Shown: positions 1 to 10,364, numbered from the stretch's first letter. The stretch: DNA of 40,000 bases from Stramonita haemastoma (GCA_030674155.1 CM060320.1:7941020-7981019), one strand, 5' to 3'. Notes: generated by a model from the sequence alone, not told the origin. Numbers and translations are program-made.

Positions 1-267
1 GTATTGGTATTTTCTTTTTTTCCCACGGTAAAAGATCTCAAGGGAAAAATGTCTTTCTTTTCCCCTGTTTTTTTCTCTCTTTTTTTGTGTGTGTGGTCCA
101 GAGATTTTTTTCTGTGCGTCTCATTTTATTCCAGACTTATTTTCAAACAAAAAGTTGTGGTATTTCCATACTGTGTTCTTGTCTGTCTCTTTGTCTCTGT
201 CTCTCTGTCTCTTTCTCTGTCTCTCTGTACGTCTTTGTCTCTATTTCTGTATCATTCTGGTGTTGTT

Positions 268-298
<31 letters not shown>

Positions 299-560
299 CT
301 GTCTGACTTTTTTCTCTTTCTCCCTCTCTCTCTCTTTTTCTCTCTCTTTCTCTCTCGCCCTCTGTCTTTCTCTTCTGCTCTTTTCCTGTCATTCTCTCTT
401 TTCATTTCATTCCCTGTTTTCTGTTTTGGTCGTGTATGTTTTGTTTTGTTTTTTTCGCTTTCCTTTGGTTTTTCTCTCCTCCTTTTCTTTTATCTCTCTT
501 CTTTCGTCTTTTCTTCGACATTCTCTCTTTTCTTCTCTCTTTCTGGTTTTCTTATTGATA
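1..560. repeat. Polypyrimidine-rich low-complexity tract
   Basis: Nearly all T and C on the plus strand, with irregular CTGT, CTCT and TTTC words and a short pure CTGT run near 270-300. Long open frames here are Leu/Ser/Phe/Cys-only translations of the tract and show no gene-like composition. No promoter or splice context is visible. Confidence 0.9.
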
Positions 561-748
561 AAGCAAGAAACAAAAAGATTTAAACTACTGCATGAAAAAA
601 GAAAACGTATGTATGTGGTGAATGAGAAATTACTACAGAAGGTAGCACAAAAAAGAATAAACCTAGTAGAAAAAAAGAAAAACACTTGAAAGAAGATGTG
701 TACACAAGATGGAAAGAAATGCTAGTATAAAAGGAAGGAAGGGAGAAA

Positions 749-750
<2 letters not shown>
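561..750. other. A-rich spacer, no gene seen
   Basis: A-rich unique-looking DNA between the pyrimidine tract and the GAAA array. Nothing recognisable on either strand. Confidence 0.6.
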
Positions 751-779
<29 letters not shown>

Positions 780-783
780 GAAG

Positions 784-818
<35 letters not shown>

Positions 819-820
819 AA

Positions 821-854
<34 letters not shown>

Positions 855-880
855 AAGAAAAAAGAAAGAAAGAAAGAAAG
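751..880. repeat. (GAAA)n microsatellite
   Basis: Tetranucleotide GAAA array with a few AAAA and GGAA interruptions. It gives overlapping false Phe/Leu/Ser frames on the minus strand. Confidence 0.97.
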
Positions 881-960
881 GAGGGAAGACATAGCGAATG
901 AAGGAATAAAATAAAAGCAAAACAAACAAACAAAAAAGACGCAAACACAAACACCTCTTG

Positions 961-997
961 CCCCCTTCTCCCCCTTCTCCCCCTTCTCCCTTCCCCT
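961..997. repeat. 9-bp C/T tandem repeat
   Basis: About four copies of a CCCCCTTCT unit. The C-rich strand has four C runs at regular spacing, so an i-motif/G-quadruplex on the opposite strand is possible. Confidence 0.8.
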
Positions 998-1468
998 TTC
1001 TGAAATGAAGGTGACAAGAATGAAATTAGATGTTAGAAAAGGGGTAAATAAAAACAGCAACAAAAAACAACCACGACTGAAGACAGAAAGAAAAAAAAAT
1101 AAACACAACCACAAACAAAATAACTATATAAAAAAAAAGCGGCATGGTAAAAAGACAGCATGGGTAAATTAAAACGATAAGAGAAAAAGAAAGAAATTAT
1201 TAAAAACATAACAGAAAAAAAAGAAATCAACAATGGAAAAAGGATTATGAAATAAAAGAAAGAAAGGGAAAATTTGAAAAAAGAAAGAAGGAAGGAGAGA
1301 GAGAGTAAGAAAGAAAGGAAAGAAGGCAGGAAGAAATATTATGAAGGAAAAGCAGAAGAAGGAAAGAAGAAAAAGAACAAAGAAAGAAGAAAAGAAGGAA
1401 CAAGGGAAGAAACAAGAGAGAAAGAAAAGATATATATCTGTAATATATATCATAGGTACAAATGCATG

Positions 1469-1470
<2 letters not shown>
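998..1470. other. A- and purine-rich low-complexity DNA
   Basis: A-rich sequence that grades into AAAG/GGAA words from about 1260. Open frames are Lys/Glu/Arg or Phe/Leu/Ser-only. No gene is supported. Confidence 0.7.
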
Positions 1471-1663
<193 letters not shown>

Positions 1664-1689
1664 AAACAGAAAGGGTAGTAGAATGAGCG

Positions 1690-1770
1690 ATTTTGTCATC
1701 CTTCCCACCAGCACACAATGGCCCTCTGTTCCAAAAAGCGGAACAGGATTTAATGTGTGCGCAAGATGAT
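1690..1770 (-). repeat. SINE-B tail fragment
   Basis: Reverse-complement match to the middle of the SINE-B tail seen at 8053-8238. It keeps the words read on the minus strand as GCGCACA, AATCCTGTTCCGC and GTGTGCTGGTGGGAA. The tRNA-like head and the 3' end are missing, so it is a truncated copy next to the GA array. Confidence 0.7.
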
Positions 1771-2200
1771 GAAGGTAGAATTAACCATAGAAGCGCAGAA
1801 ACCAGATATTTTCCCACCCCCACCCCTTCCAAAAACAAAGTAGATCTACAGAACGTCAAATATAACAAAGAATGTTGTAAAAACAAAACCTCAAGCATAA
1901 TGACGCAAACAAGAATACGAATGCAAGCTAAAAAAAATATAACAAAGGACACAAAAACAGAACCCAGAGTCTAAAATGACGTAAAGAAATACAAAGAAAT
2001 GAATATAGAAAGAAACAGCTACAAGAAAGTTTACTCCAAATTAAACAACAACATGCAATTGTTACTATTCAAATTGAGGTGATAGGTTTCCTACAAAAAA
2101 AAACATGATTCCCTTTTCCTAAAAAATCTTCTAGAAGTAAAAAAAAAAAAGGAAGTAATAATAAAGTCGGTTGAACATCAGCTTCCAAGCCCATTTCTGC
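1771..2200. other. Unassigned AT-rich stretch
   Basis: No microsatellite, no retroposon and no gene-like reading frame recognised. The short open frame across 1693-1974 runs through the SINE-B fragment and has no domain. Confidence 0.5.
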
Positions 2201-2202
2201 TT

Positions 2203-2242
2203 GTCTATCTGTCTGTCTGTCTGTCTGTCTGTATGCCTGTCT
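2203..2242. repeat. (CTGT)n microsatellite
   Basis: About eight CTGT units, then a poly-T run. Confidence 0.95.
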
Positions 2243-2295
2243 CTTTTTTTTTTTTTTGCATATCACAAAATTACCGACATTGTTTTTTTTCCACA

Positions 2296-2445
2296 TGTTT
2301 TATATTCTACTGTATACCACTTTAGGTCACGGCAGATTTCTCGACGTGAAATTCGGTCTGTTCTCCCCGGAGAGAGCGCGTCGCCACAAGAGCAGCTCCA
2401 CCCATTTTTTTCTTTTGCTATCTGCATGTCTATTTGTTTCTCTAT
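2296..2445 (-). repeat. SINE-C 3' fragment
   Basis: Reverse complement of the 3' half of the element at 34355-34625. Shared words read on the minus strand include GCTCTTGTGGCGACGC, GGGGAGAACAGACCGAATTTC, AGAAATCTGCCGTGACC and AGTGGTATACAGTA. The tRNA-like head and the GTAAAAGAACCCAC core are absent, so the copy is 5'-truncated as expected for LINE-primed retroposition. Confidence 0.75.
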
Positions 2446-2538
2446 CCATAGTCTGTCAGTCCTGTAGAAAATATCATATCCTAGTCTGAAAATGTCGCTG
2501 CCCCTATTATATCACAGCTGTCCAGCATACTTTAGCGG

Positions 2539-2817
2539 CCTGCAAAACAAAGGAATGTGCTGGAGCCTTCCCAAACCCTGTATCAAATGACCTTTGGGAG
2601 AGTAAGGACTGGACACTGCAGACTCAGACATCACACGTTCACCATATTCCATATGGGTCATTCTGCAGCGTGACTCTGTAGCACTTCTCCCATGACAGTG
2701 GAACACTTCCTCCAGACCTGTCCAACACACCAAAACCTGAGGGCTGATATCTGGCCTATGTAGCAAAGGACAAACTCTCTGGACCCCTTGAGAGCCTTCA
2801 GCTTAGCATGGCAGTAG
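2539..2817 (+). pseudogene. Decayed LINE ORF2 C-terminus (RNase H-type tail)
   Basis: One frame across this span encodes a stretch with RVRTGHCRLRHHTF, then a Cys/His cluster, then TVEHFLQTCPTHQNLRADIW and a final DPLRAFSL-like segment. Basic RxRTGHCRLR followed by C..C...TxEHFLxxCPxxQxLR is the usual C-terminal end of RNase H-bearing non-LTR retrotransposon polyproteins (established family pattern). In-frame stops at 2671 (TGA) and 2761 (TAG) show that it is dead. No reverse transcriptase or endonuclease part is present upstream, so this is a 5'-truncated copy. The clade (I-like or a related RNase H-bearing lineage) cannot be fixed from so short a piece. Confidence 0.75.
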
Positions 2818-2819
2818 TC

Positions 2820-3240
2820 AGAGTTGCTGTATGAGCGTTCGACAAAAAACAACAAGATCTCTTTCGCTTTAAAATCTTCTTCCTTCTTCTCTGAGCACTC
2901 AGATAACAACTGTTGTTGTCTGTCATAATATTTTTTATGAACGAATATATTTTTGCTGCCGTTAAGCGCCCAACAAGTCAGATCCAGCGCGTGCGACTTC
3001 GGCATAGGAAAGCATTATTATCTTTTAAATTGCTTTTTTCCCCTTAAAAAGCCAGGAGAACGGACCAAGAAGGCAGAAAATGAACATGTAGATGACCGGA
3101 AGAATAGGTTCAAGGCAGAAACAAAACGAAGGATAGAAAAGAGGGAAATCCAAGCACAGAATTTCCAGAAGACGAGGGAGCTATTCCTACTGACAGGGCC
3201 CCCCTAGCATTCCCTCGGGGAAGTTTAAAGTGATAACCCA
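2820..3240 (+). repeat. LINE-associated trailing repeat, copy 1
   Basis: Directly follows the LINE pseudogene. 2885-3005 carries CTGCCGTTAAGCGCCCAACA and a block ending GCGACTTCGGCATA. The same block is at 33965-34065 (plus) and 36555-36655 (minus). 3010-3240 matches 34080-34290 (AAGGCAGAAAA, AGGATAGAAAAGAGG, AGCACAGAATTTCCAGA). The shared order suggests that both parts belong to one element, probably the LINE 3' untranslated region. Function unknown. Confidence 0.65.
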
Positions 3241-3459
3241 AAGAGGGAGACTGGGCAGATTGGAGCTTGTTGCTCCCACTTTTCATTTTGTCATCAATGG
3301 GGATGGAAGTTGAACGTGTCTGTTACTATAGCTATAAGTTGAACCCTGTCTCACACAAAGGTTTGCTTAGACTAGAAAGTAGACCAAAGAGTCACTCCTA
3401 CTACCGTGTCGTCTCCTCGGTAAAACAGTATCGTATGACATAGACATAGACACAGACAC

Positions 3460-3465
<6 letters not shown>
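3241..3465. other. Unassigned spacer
   Basis: No reading frame, repeat or motif recognised. Confidence 0.5.
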
Positions 3466-3470
<5 letters not shown>

Positions 3471-3507
<37 letters not shown>

Positions 3508-3527
3508 GCGCGCACACACACACACAC
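3471..3527. repeat. (CA)n-(CG)n-(CA)n compound microsatellite
   Basis: A CG-only run at 3493-3512 sits inside CA repeats. A perfect alternating purine-pyrimidine tract with a central CG run is the classic left-handed (Z) DNA-forming type. Confidence 0.97.
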
Positions 3528-3732
3528 TCTCAAACATAGACATACACACACATAGAAATAGACATAAAAACAGACAGGCAGGCAGGCAGACAGACACACA
3601 CACGCACATACACGCACTCATACAAAGACACTCACAGATACATAGATACACACAAAGACATAGACACACAGACACACACAGAGACACAAACACAGACACA
3701 GACACACACAGACAGACAGACAGACAGACAGA

Positions 3733-3821
<89 letters not shown>

Positions 3822-3830
3822 CACACACAA
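3528..3830. repeat. CAGA/CACA mixed array and (CA)n
   Basis: Irregular ACAGAC and ACACAC words, a CAGA run near 3711-3732, then a long CA run at about 3741-3818. All Cys/Val or His/Thr open frames here are translations of the repeat. Confidence 0.95.
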
Positions 3831-3856
3831 CCCCCCCCCCCCCCCCCCCCCCCCCC
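3831..3856. repeat. Poly-C run of 26
   Basis: Uninterrupted C homopolymer between CA repeats. It could form a G-quadruplex on the minus strand. Length in the assembly may be unreliable. Confidence 0.9.
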
Positions 3857-4044
3857 ACACACACACACCGTACTCATGCTTTAAAAGATTTAAGAGACAT
3901 TAATTGAAAACCTCTTGGCTGGCACCGTCTCACTGGGATTTTCCATTATAGCATCAGGTTGAGGAGAAATTGAAACACGAGGGCTGATTGTTAGAGCACA
4001 AGAAAGAAAGTCTGAATCTTCCTGCAGGCTAGGCTAGTTAACAG

Positions 4045-4086
4045 AGAAAGAAAGAAAGAAAGAAAGAATGGACGGAAGGAAGAAAT

Positions 4087-4134
<48 letters not shown>

Positions 4135-4153
4135 GAAGGAAGGGAAAAAGGAA

Positions 4154-4191
<38 letters not shown>

Positions 4192-4283
4192 AACAGAGGA
4201 TGAAAGAAAAAAGAAAGGATGATAGAAAAAGAAATGAAGAAAGAAAAAAGAGAAAAAGAAAGAAAGAAAGAAAGAAAGAAAAA
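4045..4283. repeat. (GAAA)n and GAAG-rich array
   Basis: GAAA tetranucleotides at 4045-4192 with GGAA interruptions, then a less regular purine stretch and a second GAAA run at about 4255-4280. Confidence 0.95.
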
Positions 4284-4383
4284 TGGACCTGCAGAGGGAT
4301 AGACAGAAGGATGAGTAAAGCGAAAGAAAAAGAACTGAAAACTATCAAGATAAAAAGTTTCTATTTATCTATCTATCCCTCCC

Positions 4384-4612
4384 TTAGCCTGGCAAATGTG
4401 TGGGCATCCCTGAAGACTTGACGACCAGTTCCCTCCATTCCTCTCTCTGTTCTGCCTTTCTCAAAATTTTGTTGAGTTCTTGGCCTGTCCATTTGCTGAT
4501 GTCCTCCCATCTCTTCCTTGGTCTGCCTCTTTTTCTTCCTCCTTGGACAGTGCCTTTCAGTGTTGCTTTTGTAAGGTGTCTGCCACAGTTCGTCCCAACA
4601 ACATATCTTTAA
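4384..4612 (-). pseudogene. LINE ORF2 C-terminal fragment
   Basis: The minus strand reads an uninterrupted 76-codon frame ending at the TAA at 4384-4386. It contains LKGTVQGGRKRGRPRKRWED, then SKWTGQELNKIL and EEWRELVVKSS near the end. The pattern G.(R/K).RGRP(R/K)(K/R)RWxDxxxxWTG...W..LV is the familiar C-terminal tail of many metazoan non-LTR retrotransposon reverse-transcriptase proteins (family knowledge). No upstream RT domain is present. The fragment is open but has lost its upstream frame, so it is scored as a 5'-truncated remnant. It lacks the RNase H-type Cys/His ending seen at 2539-2817, so the two come from different LINE families. Confidence 0.7.
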
Positions 4613-4765
4613 TCAATGTAAGTTCAATATAATGCACTACTTCAGCATTTTAGAAGCTACTCATACATTTTTGTCAACTTTCTGACTTCAATTCCAAGTT
4701 GTGACAAAGTGTCTTGACCAGCACTTCATATATTCAAATGATAAAGCTACTTATTATCAAAGGTT
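4613..4765. other. Unassigned AT-rich spacer
   Basis: Nothing recognised between the LINE fragment and the SINE. Confidence 0.5.
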
Positions 4766-4767
4766 GT

Positions 4768-5105
4768 GTGGATTGGTAGATTGGTGGTCTAGGAGCTAGC
4801 GAAAAGTCCAGGTCGGAGTGTGTGCGGTGGTTCGAATCCCGTTTGGGCCCAAAAACTTTTCCCCATCCATTAGACCATGAATGGTGGTCTGGGTGCTAGT
4901 CTTTCCATGAGACGACACACCGACGCCCGTGTGTTACACATCATTATTTCTGGCACGTAAAAGAACCCACAGCAACAAGGGAGTTGTCCTTGGCAAAATT
5001 CTGTAGAAAAAAGTCATTCTGATATGCGCTGCACTTGTGGAGAGCAGCCCGAATTTCACTGGAGAAATCTGCTGTAACATAATATGGTATAACATATAAA
5101 AAAAA
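4768..5105 (+). repeat. SINE-C, near full length
   Basis: tRNA-like head with a box A-like GGTGGTCTAGGAGCTAGCG and a clear box B, GGTTCGAATCC, near 4832. A conserved core follows (GCACGTAAAAGAACCCACAG at about 4954), then the GCACTTGTGGAGAGCAGCCCG and GAAATCTGCTGTAACA tail ending in an A run at about 5098. The core and tail recur at 34355-34625 and, inverted, at 2296-2445. Box A and box B are internal RNA polymerase III promoter elements. Mobilisation would need a partner LINE. Confidence 0.8.
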
Positions 5106-5132
5106 ATGGCATTAGGTAAGTTACTCCCTGAA

Positions 5133-5500
5133 AACCAGCCGCCATGGCTGGCGCAGTGGTTAGTGCCATGAGTTTCGGACTGGAAGGTCGCAGGTTCGAA
5201 TCCCATAAGAGTCAAAAGGGGGGTGGGAGATGGAGGGGGGCTTAGGATGTGGTGTCCTGCATATGTATGGTCAGAACAGGCACCACTGAACACCACCAAA
5301 GTGACCCAGCAGAAGTGCAGGGCCCCTCTGGCTGGTGGCCCCTCAGCCGCCTGATATAGATGTGCTCCCTGTGGACTCCGCCCTGAGGATGAGACACAAC
5401 GAATCTGGGTATGGCTGTGGCGTGGGTGTGGCCAGAGATTGAAATGAGCTGCCTGGGATCAACAGGATATAGGTCACAGAAGACAGGCAGCAAAACAAAT
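5133..5500 (+). repeat. SINE-A, near full length
   Basis: Head with TGGCGCAGTGGTTAGTGCC (box A type) and GGTTCGAATCCC (box B) near 5193. The body contains CACCACCAAAGTGACCCAGC and GAGGATGAGACACAACGAAT, and the tail ends GTCACAGAAGACAGGCAGC plus an A-rich end. Homologous copies lie at 16008-16325 (full), 19440-19528 (tail) and 35075-35320 (body). A G-rich run at 5217-5240 separates head from body. Confidence 0.82.
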
Positions 5501-6205
5501 AAAGAAGCTCCTCCCTAACTAACAGTAAGTTGTAAATTGTGCTGATTATGGTTACAGCAGGTGATTTACTTCATAGAAAAAACAGGGTGGCAAATCTAAA
5601 TGCTGTGCACTTAGTATGCTGGTAATTTTGTTTTGAGGTCCAGATTGACAAGCATGTCAACCTATTGTCACAGCAGGATTGAAGGTGTTTGTAGAGAGAG
5701 GGAGGGGAGAAAGCAGGGTGTGGTCTGTATAAGGGGAGGTGCCAACATTTTGAGCTGAACATTGATGGATAATGTAGTTAAACCTTGCATGTCCCAAAGA
5801 GCTAATTGCAATAGTTTTAAAACTTGCTGCGATAGGTAGCGAAAAATATCTCAAACAACATATCAAATATGTAGGAAAAAGCAGGTCCAATCCAATCCAA
5901 GTGTGTTGCTTATAGATCTAGCCTCACGGGCCACATGGGGGCTGTCGCCATTTGCTACAGAAGGCCTGCCACACACACTGCAGCATCACCCCTCATTTGA
6001 AGAGGCTCCACCCATTTTTGGCACTTTCATGGGGGGGCATGCCCCTAATGCTGCTGATTCGTATTTTGATGAGCTTAAGCAACTGATCTTTTGAAATCAA
6101 ACAAACACTAATAGTAAGAGCTATCTTAGTCAGGTATAACTTAAAATAACAAATATCACACACACATGCACCATGACCCAGCACAAGCAGGCTTGCACGC
6201 ACGCG
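5501..6205. other. Gene-poor spacer
   Basis: About 700 bases of mixed composition. The longest open frame (5903-6094, 63 codons) has no domain or motif. No splice-bounded exon or repeat recognised. Confidence 0.5.
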
Positions 6206-6208
6206 GGT

Positions 6209-6483
<275 letters not shown>

Positions 6484-6541
<58 letters not shown>
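6484..6541. repeat. (CA)n microsatellite
   Basis: Pure CA run, separated by only 20 bases from a GT run on the same strand. The two can pair as a long imperfect inverted repeat. Confidence 0.97.
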
Positions 6542-6545
<4 letters not shown>

Positions 6546-6559
6546 GAAATAGTTCTGGG

Positions 6560-6561
<2 letters not shown>

Positions 6562-6644
<83 letters not shown>

Positions 6645-6720
6645 GTGTATGTGCAAGTGCAGGCTTATATCCATTTGCATGTATGTGTGCCTGCGTGCAT
6701 GCGTGGGTTGGTGACTGACT

Positions 6721-6769
<49 letters not shown>

Positions 6770-6796
6770 CGCACGCGCGGGCTTATGTACATTTTC

Positions 6797-6848
<52 letters not shown>

Positions 6849-6917
6849 ACACCTGCCTATTTACTTCCAATCCCTGTGTGAATGCAGTTTTTAAGTTCTT
6901 GTCATCCGTTTGTGTGC

Positions 6918-6990
<73 letters not shown>

Positions 6991-7007
6991 TGTGTGTGAG
7001 TATGTGT

Positions 7008-7069
<62 letters not shown>

Positions 7070-7140
7070 GCAATGGCCTTTTTACTTCCAGACCCCGTGT
7101 GTATGCAGTTTATAAATTCTTGTAATCCGTTCGTGCACAC

Positions 7141-7218
<78 letters not shown>

Positions 7219-7286
7219 GCACCTGCTTCTTAACCTCCAGTCCCCGTGTATATGCAGTTTTTAAATTCTTGTTATCCGATGTGTGC
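6562..7286. repeat. (GT)n field carrying repeated SINE-B-tail pieces
   Basis: GT runs at 6562-6643, 6723-6765, 6801-6846, 6917-7066 and 7143-7215 alternate with short non-GT segments. Three of these (6847-6915, 7067-7142, 7217-7286) match each other and, read on the minus strand, match the SINE-B tail (GATGACAAG..TTAAAAACTGC, then a GGGG..TGGA.GT block). Two others (6659-6690, 6777-6807) share GCAGGCTTATATCCATTTGC-like sequence. The field looks like tandem duplication of a SINE-tail plus GT unit. Confidence 0.8.
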
Positions 7287-7365
7287 AGTGTGAGTGTAGT
7301 AGTAGTCTTCAGTTTACCGACTTTCCACTTTAAGTGATACCAGACGATCTAAAGGAATAATTGGA

Positions 7366-7367
<2 letters not shown>

Positions 7368-7446
<79 letters not shown>

Positions 7447-7483
7447 CGGGCGGGCGTGCGTGCGTGCGTGCGTGTGTGTGTGT
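7368..7483. repeat. (GT)n then (GCGT)n
   Basis: GT run to about 7442, then GCGTGCGGGCGGGCGTGCG and GCGT repeats. All is alternating or near-alternating purine-pyrimidine. Confidence 0.95.
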
Positions 7484-7550
7484 GTGTACGTGTGTGTATA
7501 CATGTGTGTTTTGTGCGTGCGTGCTTATGTGCATGCATACACACAGGACA

Positions 7551-7693
7551 GTATAGCATAGTGGTCAGAACATTGCGCTCCCAATTTGACCACCCGGGTT
7601 CGATTCCCGTTCAAAGGGGATTTTTCCCCTGGAGTTAACATCAGTGTTGACTCGGCTCTCCCCAAAAGCCTTTCGGATGAGACTATAAACCGA
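7551..7693 (+). repeat. SINE-B outer copy, head half
   Basis: tRNA-like head: TAGCATAGTGGTCAGAAC (box A type) and GGGTTCGATTCCCGT (box B) at about 7597. Then CCCCTGGAGTTAACATCAGT and the TTTCGGATGAGACTATAAAC block. It stops at CCGA (7690-7693), where an inverted SINE-B begins. The rest of this copy resumes at 8049. Confidence 0.82.
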
Positions 7694-8048
7694 TTGATTG
7701 ATTGATTTATTTATTCTTTTATATCGAGGATAATGGAATAAACGCTCTCGTGCTTTTTTTAGATCCAGTCCCCGTGTGTATGCAGTTTTGTAAATATTAA
7801 ATGTCATCTGTTCCCACCGGCACACGATGGCCTACTCTTACGAAAAGCGGAACAGGATTTAACGTGTGCGCAAGATGTTCTGCGTGCCTCGGTGTATAGT
7901 CTCATCCGAAAGACTTTGGAGGAGAGTGGAGTCAGCACTGATGTTAACTCCAGGAGAAAAATCTCCTCGACCGGAATCGAACGCGGGTCGTCAAATTTGC
8001 CAGGGCAATGTTCTGACCACCAGGCTATCCGTCCCCGTGGCCCAAGGC
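7694..8048 (-). repeat. SINE-B inner copy, inserted inverted
   Basis: Complete element on the minus strand: head from about 8035 to 7895 (box B complement GAATCGAACGCGGG at about 7975), tail from 7890 to 7715, and a 3' simple tail seen on the plus strand as TTGATTGATTGATTTATTTA. CCGA occurs on both sides (7690-7693 and 8049-8052) and may be a short target-site duplication. It interrupts the outer SINE-B exactly between its head and tail modules. Confidence 0.8.
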
Positions 8049-8303
8049 CCGAGTCCCCGTGTGCGAACGCACGCAGAACATCTTGCGCACACGTTAAATC
8101 CTGTTCCGCTTTCCGTAAGAGTAGGCCATTGTGTGCCGGTGGGAACAGATGACAAGATTTACAAAACTGCCTACATACGGGGACTGGATGTAAAAAAGCA
8201 CATAAGTGCTTATTCGATTATCTTCGATATAAAAGAATAGAAGAAGAAGAAGAAGAAGAAGAAGAAGAAGAAGAAGAAGAAGAAGAAGAAGAAGAAGAAG
8301 AAG
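8049..8303 (+). repeat. SINE-B outer copy, tail half with (GAA)n end
   Basis: Carries GTGTGCGAACGCACGCAGAA, CTTGCGCACACGTTAAATCC, GTGTGCCGGTGGGAACAGAT, ACGGGGACTGGATGTAAAAA and ATCTTCGATATAAAAG, then a GAA-repeat tail at 8239-8303. This is the best reference for the SINE-B tail in the window. Confidence 0.85.
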
Positions 8304-8640
8304 GCATCTATCAGTCTCGGAAGACTATGGAGTTGCGCTCTAGTCTTTAGAGCGCAAAGCCCGGGTAAGTATGGAGTCCAAGCTGTTACCCATGCAGCAG
8401 CCGTCTTGTTTGCTTTCTTTCAGAATTATCTGTCTGTCTGTCTCCATTCATGTCTCTGTCTTTCTGTCTCTGTCTCTCCATCTCTGTTTGTCTCTCTCCC
8501 TCTCTGTCTCTCTCACAGCGACAGTAACAACACAGACAACAACAAAACAACGACAAAACAAAAACAGTAACGACGATAATGACAAGAACGATGACATTTT
8601 TAGCAACGGTACAAACGAAACCGAAGAAAAAGAAAAAGAA
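8304..8640. other. Unassigned with CTGT/CTCT words
   Basis: Begins with GGCATCTATCAGTCTCGGAA and a small hairpin (GCGCTCT/AGAGCGC, 8334-8354), possibly an old repeat. Then CTGT-rich and AACAAC-rich low complexity. No gene. Confidence 0.45.
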
Positions 8641-8830
8641 CAAGTACAAGATTAAGAAGAAGGGGGAGGAGAAGGAGGAGAGGGGAGGAAAGAAGAAGAC
8701 AAAGACGAAGACGAAGAAAAAGAAGAAGTAGAAGAAGACGACGACGAAGAAGAAGAAGAAGAACAACAACAACAACAAAAACAAGAACAAGAAGAACAAG
8801 AACAATAAGAGTGAGAAAAAAGAACAACAA
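8641..8830. repeat. Trinucleotide-rich purine tract (GAA/GAC/CAA)
   Basis: Imperfect AAG, ACG and AAC triplets. Minus-strand open frames are Phe/Leu/Val/Ser only. Confidence 0.9.
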
Positions 8831-8929
8831 CAACAATCACGACAACAAAAACATAAAAAATAAACCAGAACAACAGAAAAATAACGAAACGAAAAAGACC
8901 AAACAAAACAACAACAAAAAAGTGATTTC

Positions 8930-9095
8930 GGAAGGCAATTTTCCAGTGATTAGCTCTTAGACTGAAGTTAAATCTGTGCAATTTGACGCACAGCTTTTCG
9001 ATATTCATGTGGTCTGCACACGAGTGACAAATTCTATAATACGTCTTTTGAGCTTCTTTGAATGCAATTTCCACATGATCTTTTTTCCGATAGAA
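8930..9095. repeat. Dispersed repeat R1, copy 1
   Basis: Shares order and words with 9601-9775: GGCAATTTTCCAGTG.TTAGCT, TTAGA..GAAGTTAA, ACGCA.AGCTTTT, TGTCTGCA..TG-type, GAGCT.CTTTGAA.GC.ATTTCCA. Homology is clear by eye although divergent. Origin unknown. No tRNA-like boxes seen. Confidence 0.7.
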
Positions 9096-9294
9096 AGAAA
9101 ACAAAAACAATTAATACAATAAAACCACACCTGAGCCCTGGAATTTTCATTTTTATGCCTTTATCTCTCTGAATTAGTTCCGTTGTTCTCGTGATGTCTG
9201 ATTTTTTTTGGGGTTTTGTTTGTAATTTCCTGTCTGGTTTTCTATTTATCAGTTCGTTTACCTCTTTTCGTGTCTTGCTCTGCCTCTCTGTACT

Positions 9295-9410
9295 CTGTGT
9301 GTGTGTGTGTGAGTATGTATGTGCGCGCGTGTGTGTGTGTGTGTGTTTGTGTGTGTGTTTGTGTGTGTGCTCGCATGCGAGCGCTTGAGTGTGTGTGTAA
9401 GTGTAGGTGC
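9295..9410. repeat. GT-rich imperfect microsatellite
   Basis: GT dinucleotides broken by AGTATG, GCGCGC and TTT interruptions. Confidence 0.9.
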
Positions 9411-9600
9411 TCTCTCTCTATGCTACTCTATATATGAAAGTGAAACAAACACAAGAAAAGGAACAATTCAAACAGCTACATCAATAACGCTACAACAGGA
9501 ACACAAACAAAAAACCCCCACAAATAACAAAGCTGCAGCAGTAATAACAACAACAACAACAGCCATAACAACAATATATGAATTTAAGATAGAAATTGAA

Positions 9601-9775
9601 AGTAGATTTGCGAAGACAATTTTCCAGTGTTAAGCTGTTAGATCGAAGTTAATTCTTTCCCGTCTAACGCAGAAGCTTTTGCTTTTCAAACTGTCTGCAT
9701 GTGTGCGACAGGTTTCCAAATATGTCTACTGAGCTCCTTTGAAAGCCATTTCCATGTTCTCTTTTTTCCAGTAGA
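9601..9775. repeat. Dispersed repeat R1, copy 2
   Basis: Second copy of the unit at 8930-9095, same orientation, about 670 bases away. Both end in T-rich sequence after TTTCCA..T.ATCTTTTTTCC. A weaker relative may lie at 39455-39600. Confidence 0.7.
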
Positions 9776-9806
9776 GGAGGATTTTTTTTTTAATCACAAG
9801 AGAATC

Positions 9807-10325
<519 letters not shown>

Positions 10326-10332
10326 GTGTGTG

Positions 10333-10364
<32 letters not shown>

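Noticed and set aside
5903..6094. 63-codon plus-strand frame
   Set aside because: No motif, no conservation evidence and no splice context.
7551..7625. A genuine tRNA gene
   Set aside because: Box A and box B are present, but the acceptor stem does not close and the sequence continues into a SINE body; the same holds for the heads at 4768, 5133, 16008, 27415 and 34650.
8334..8354. Hairpin GCGCTCT/AGAGCGC
   Set aside because: Only seven-base arms; not significant alone, probably part of an old repeat.
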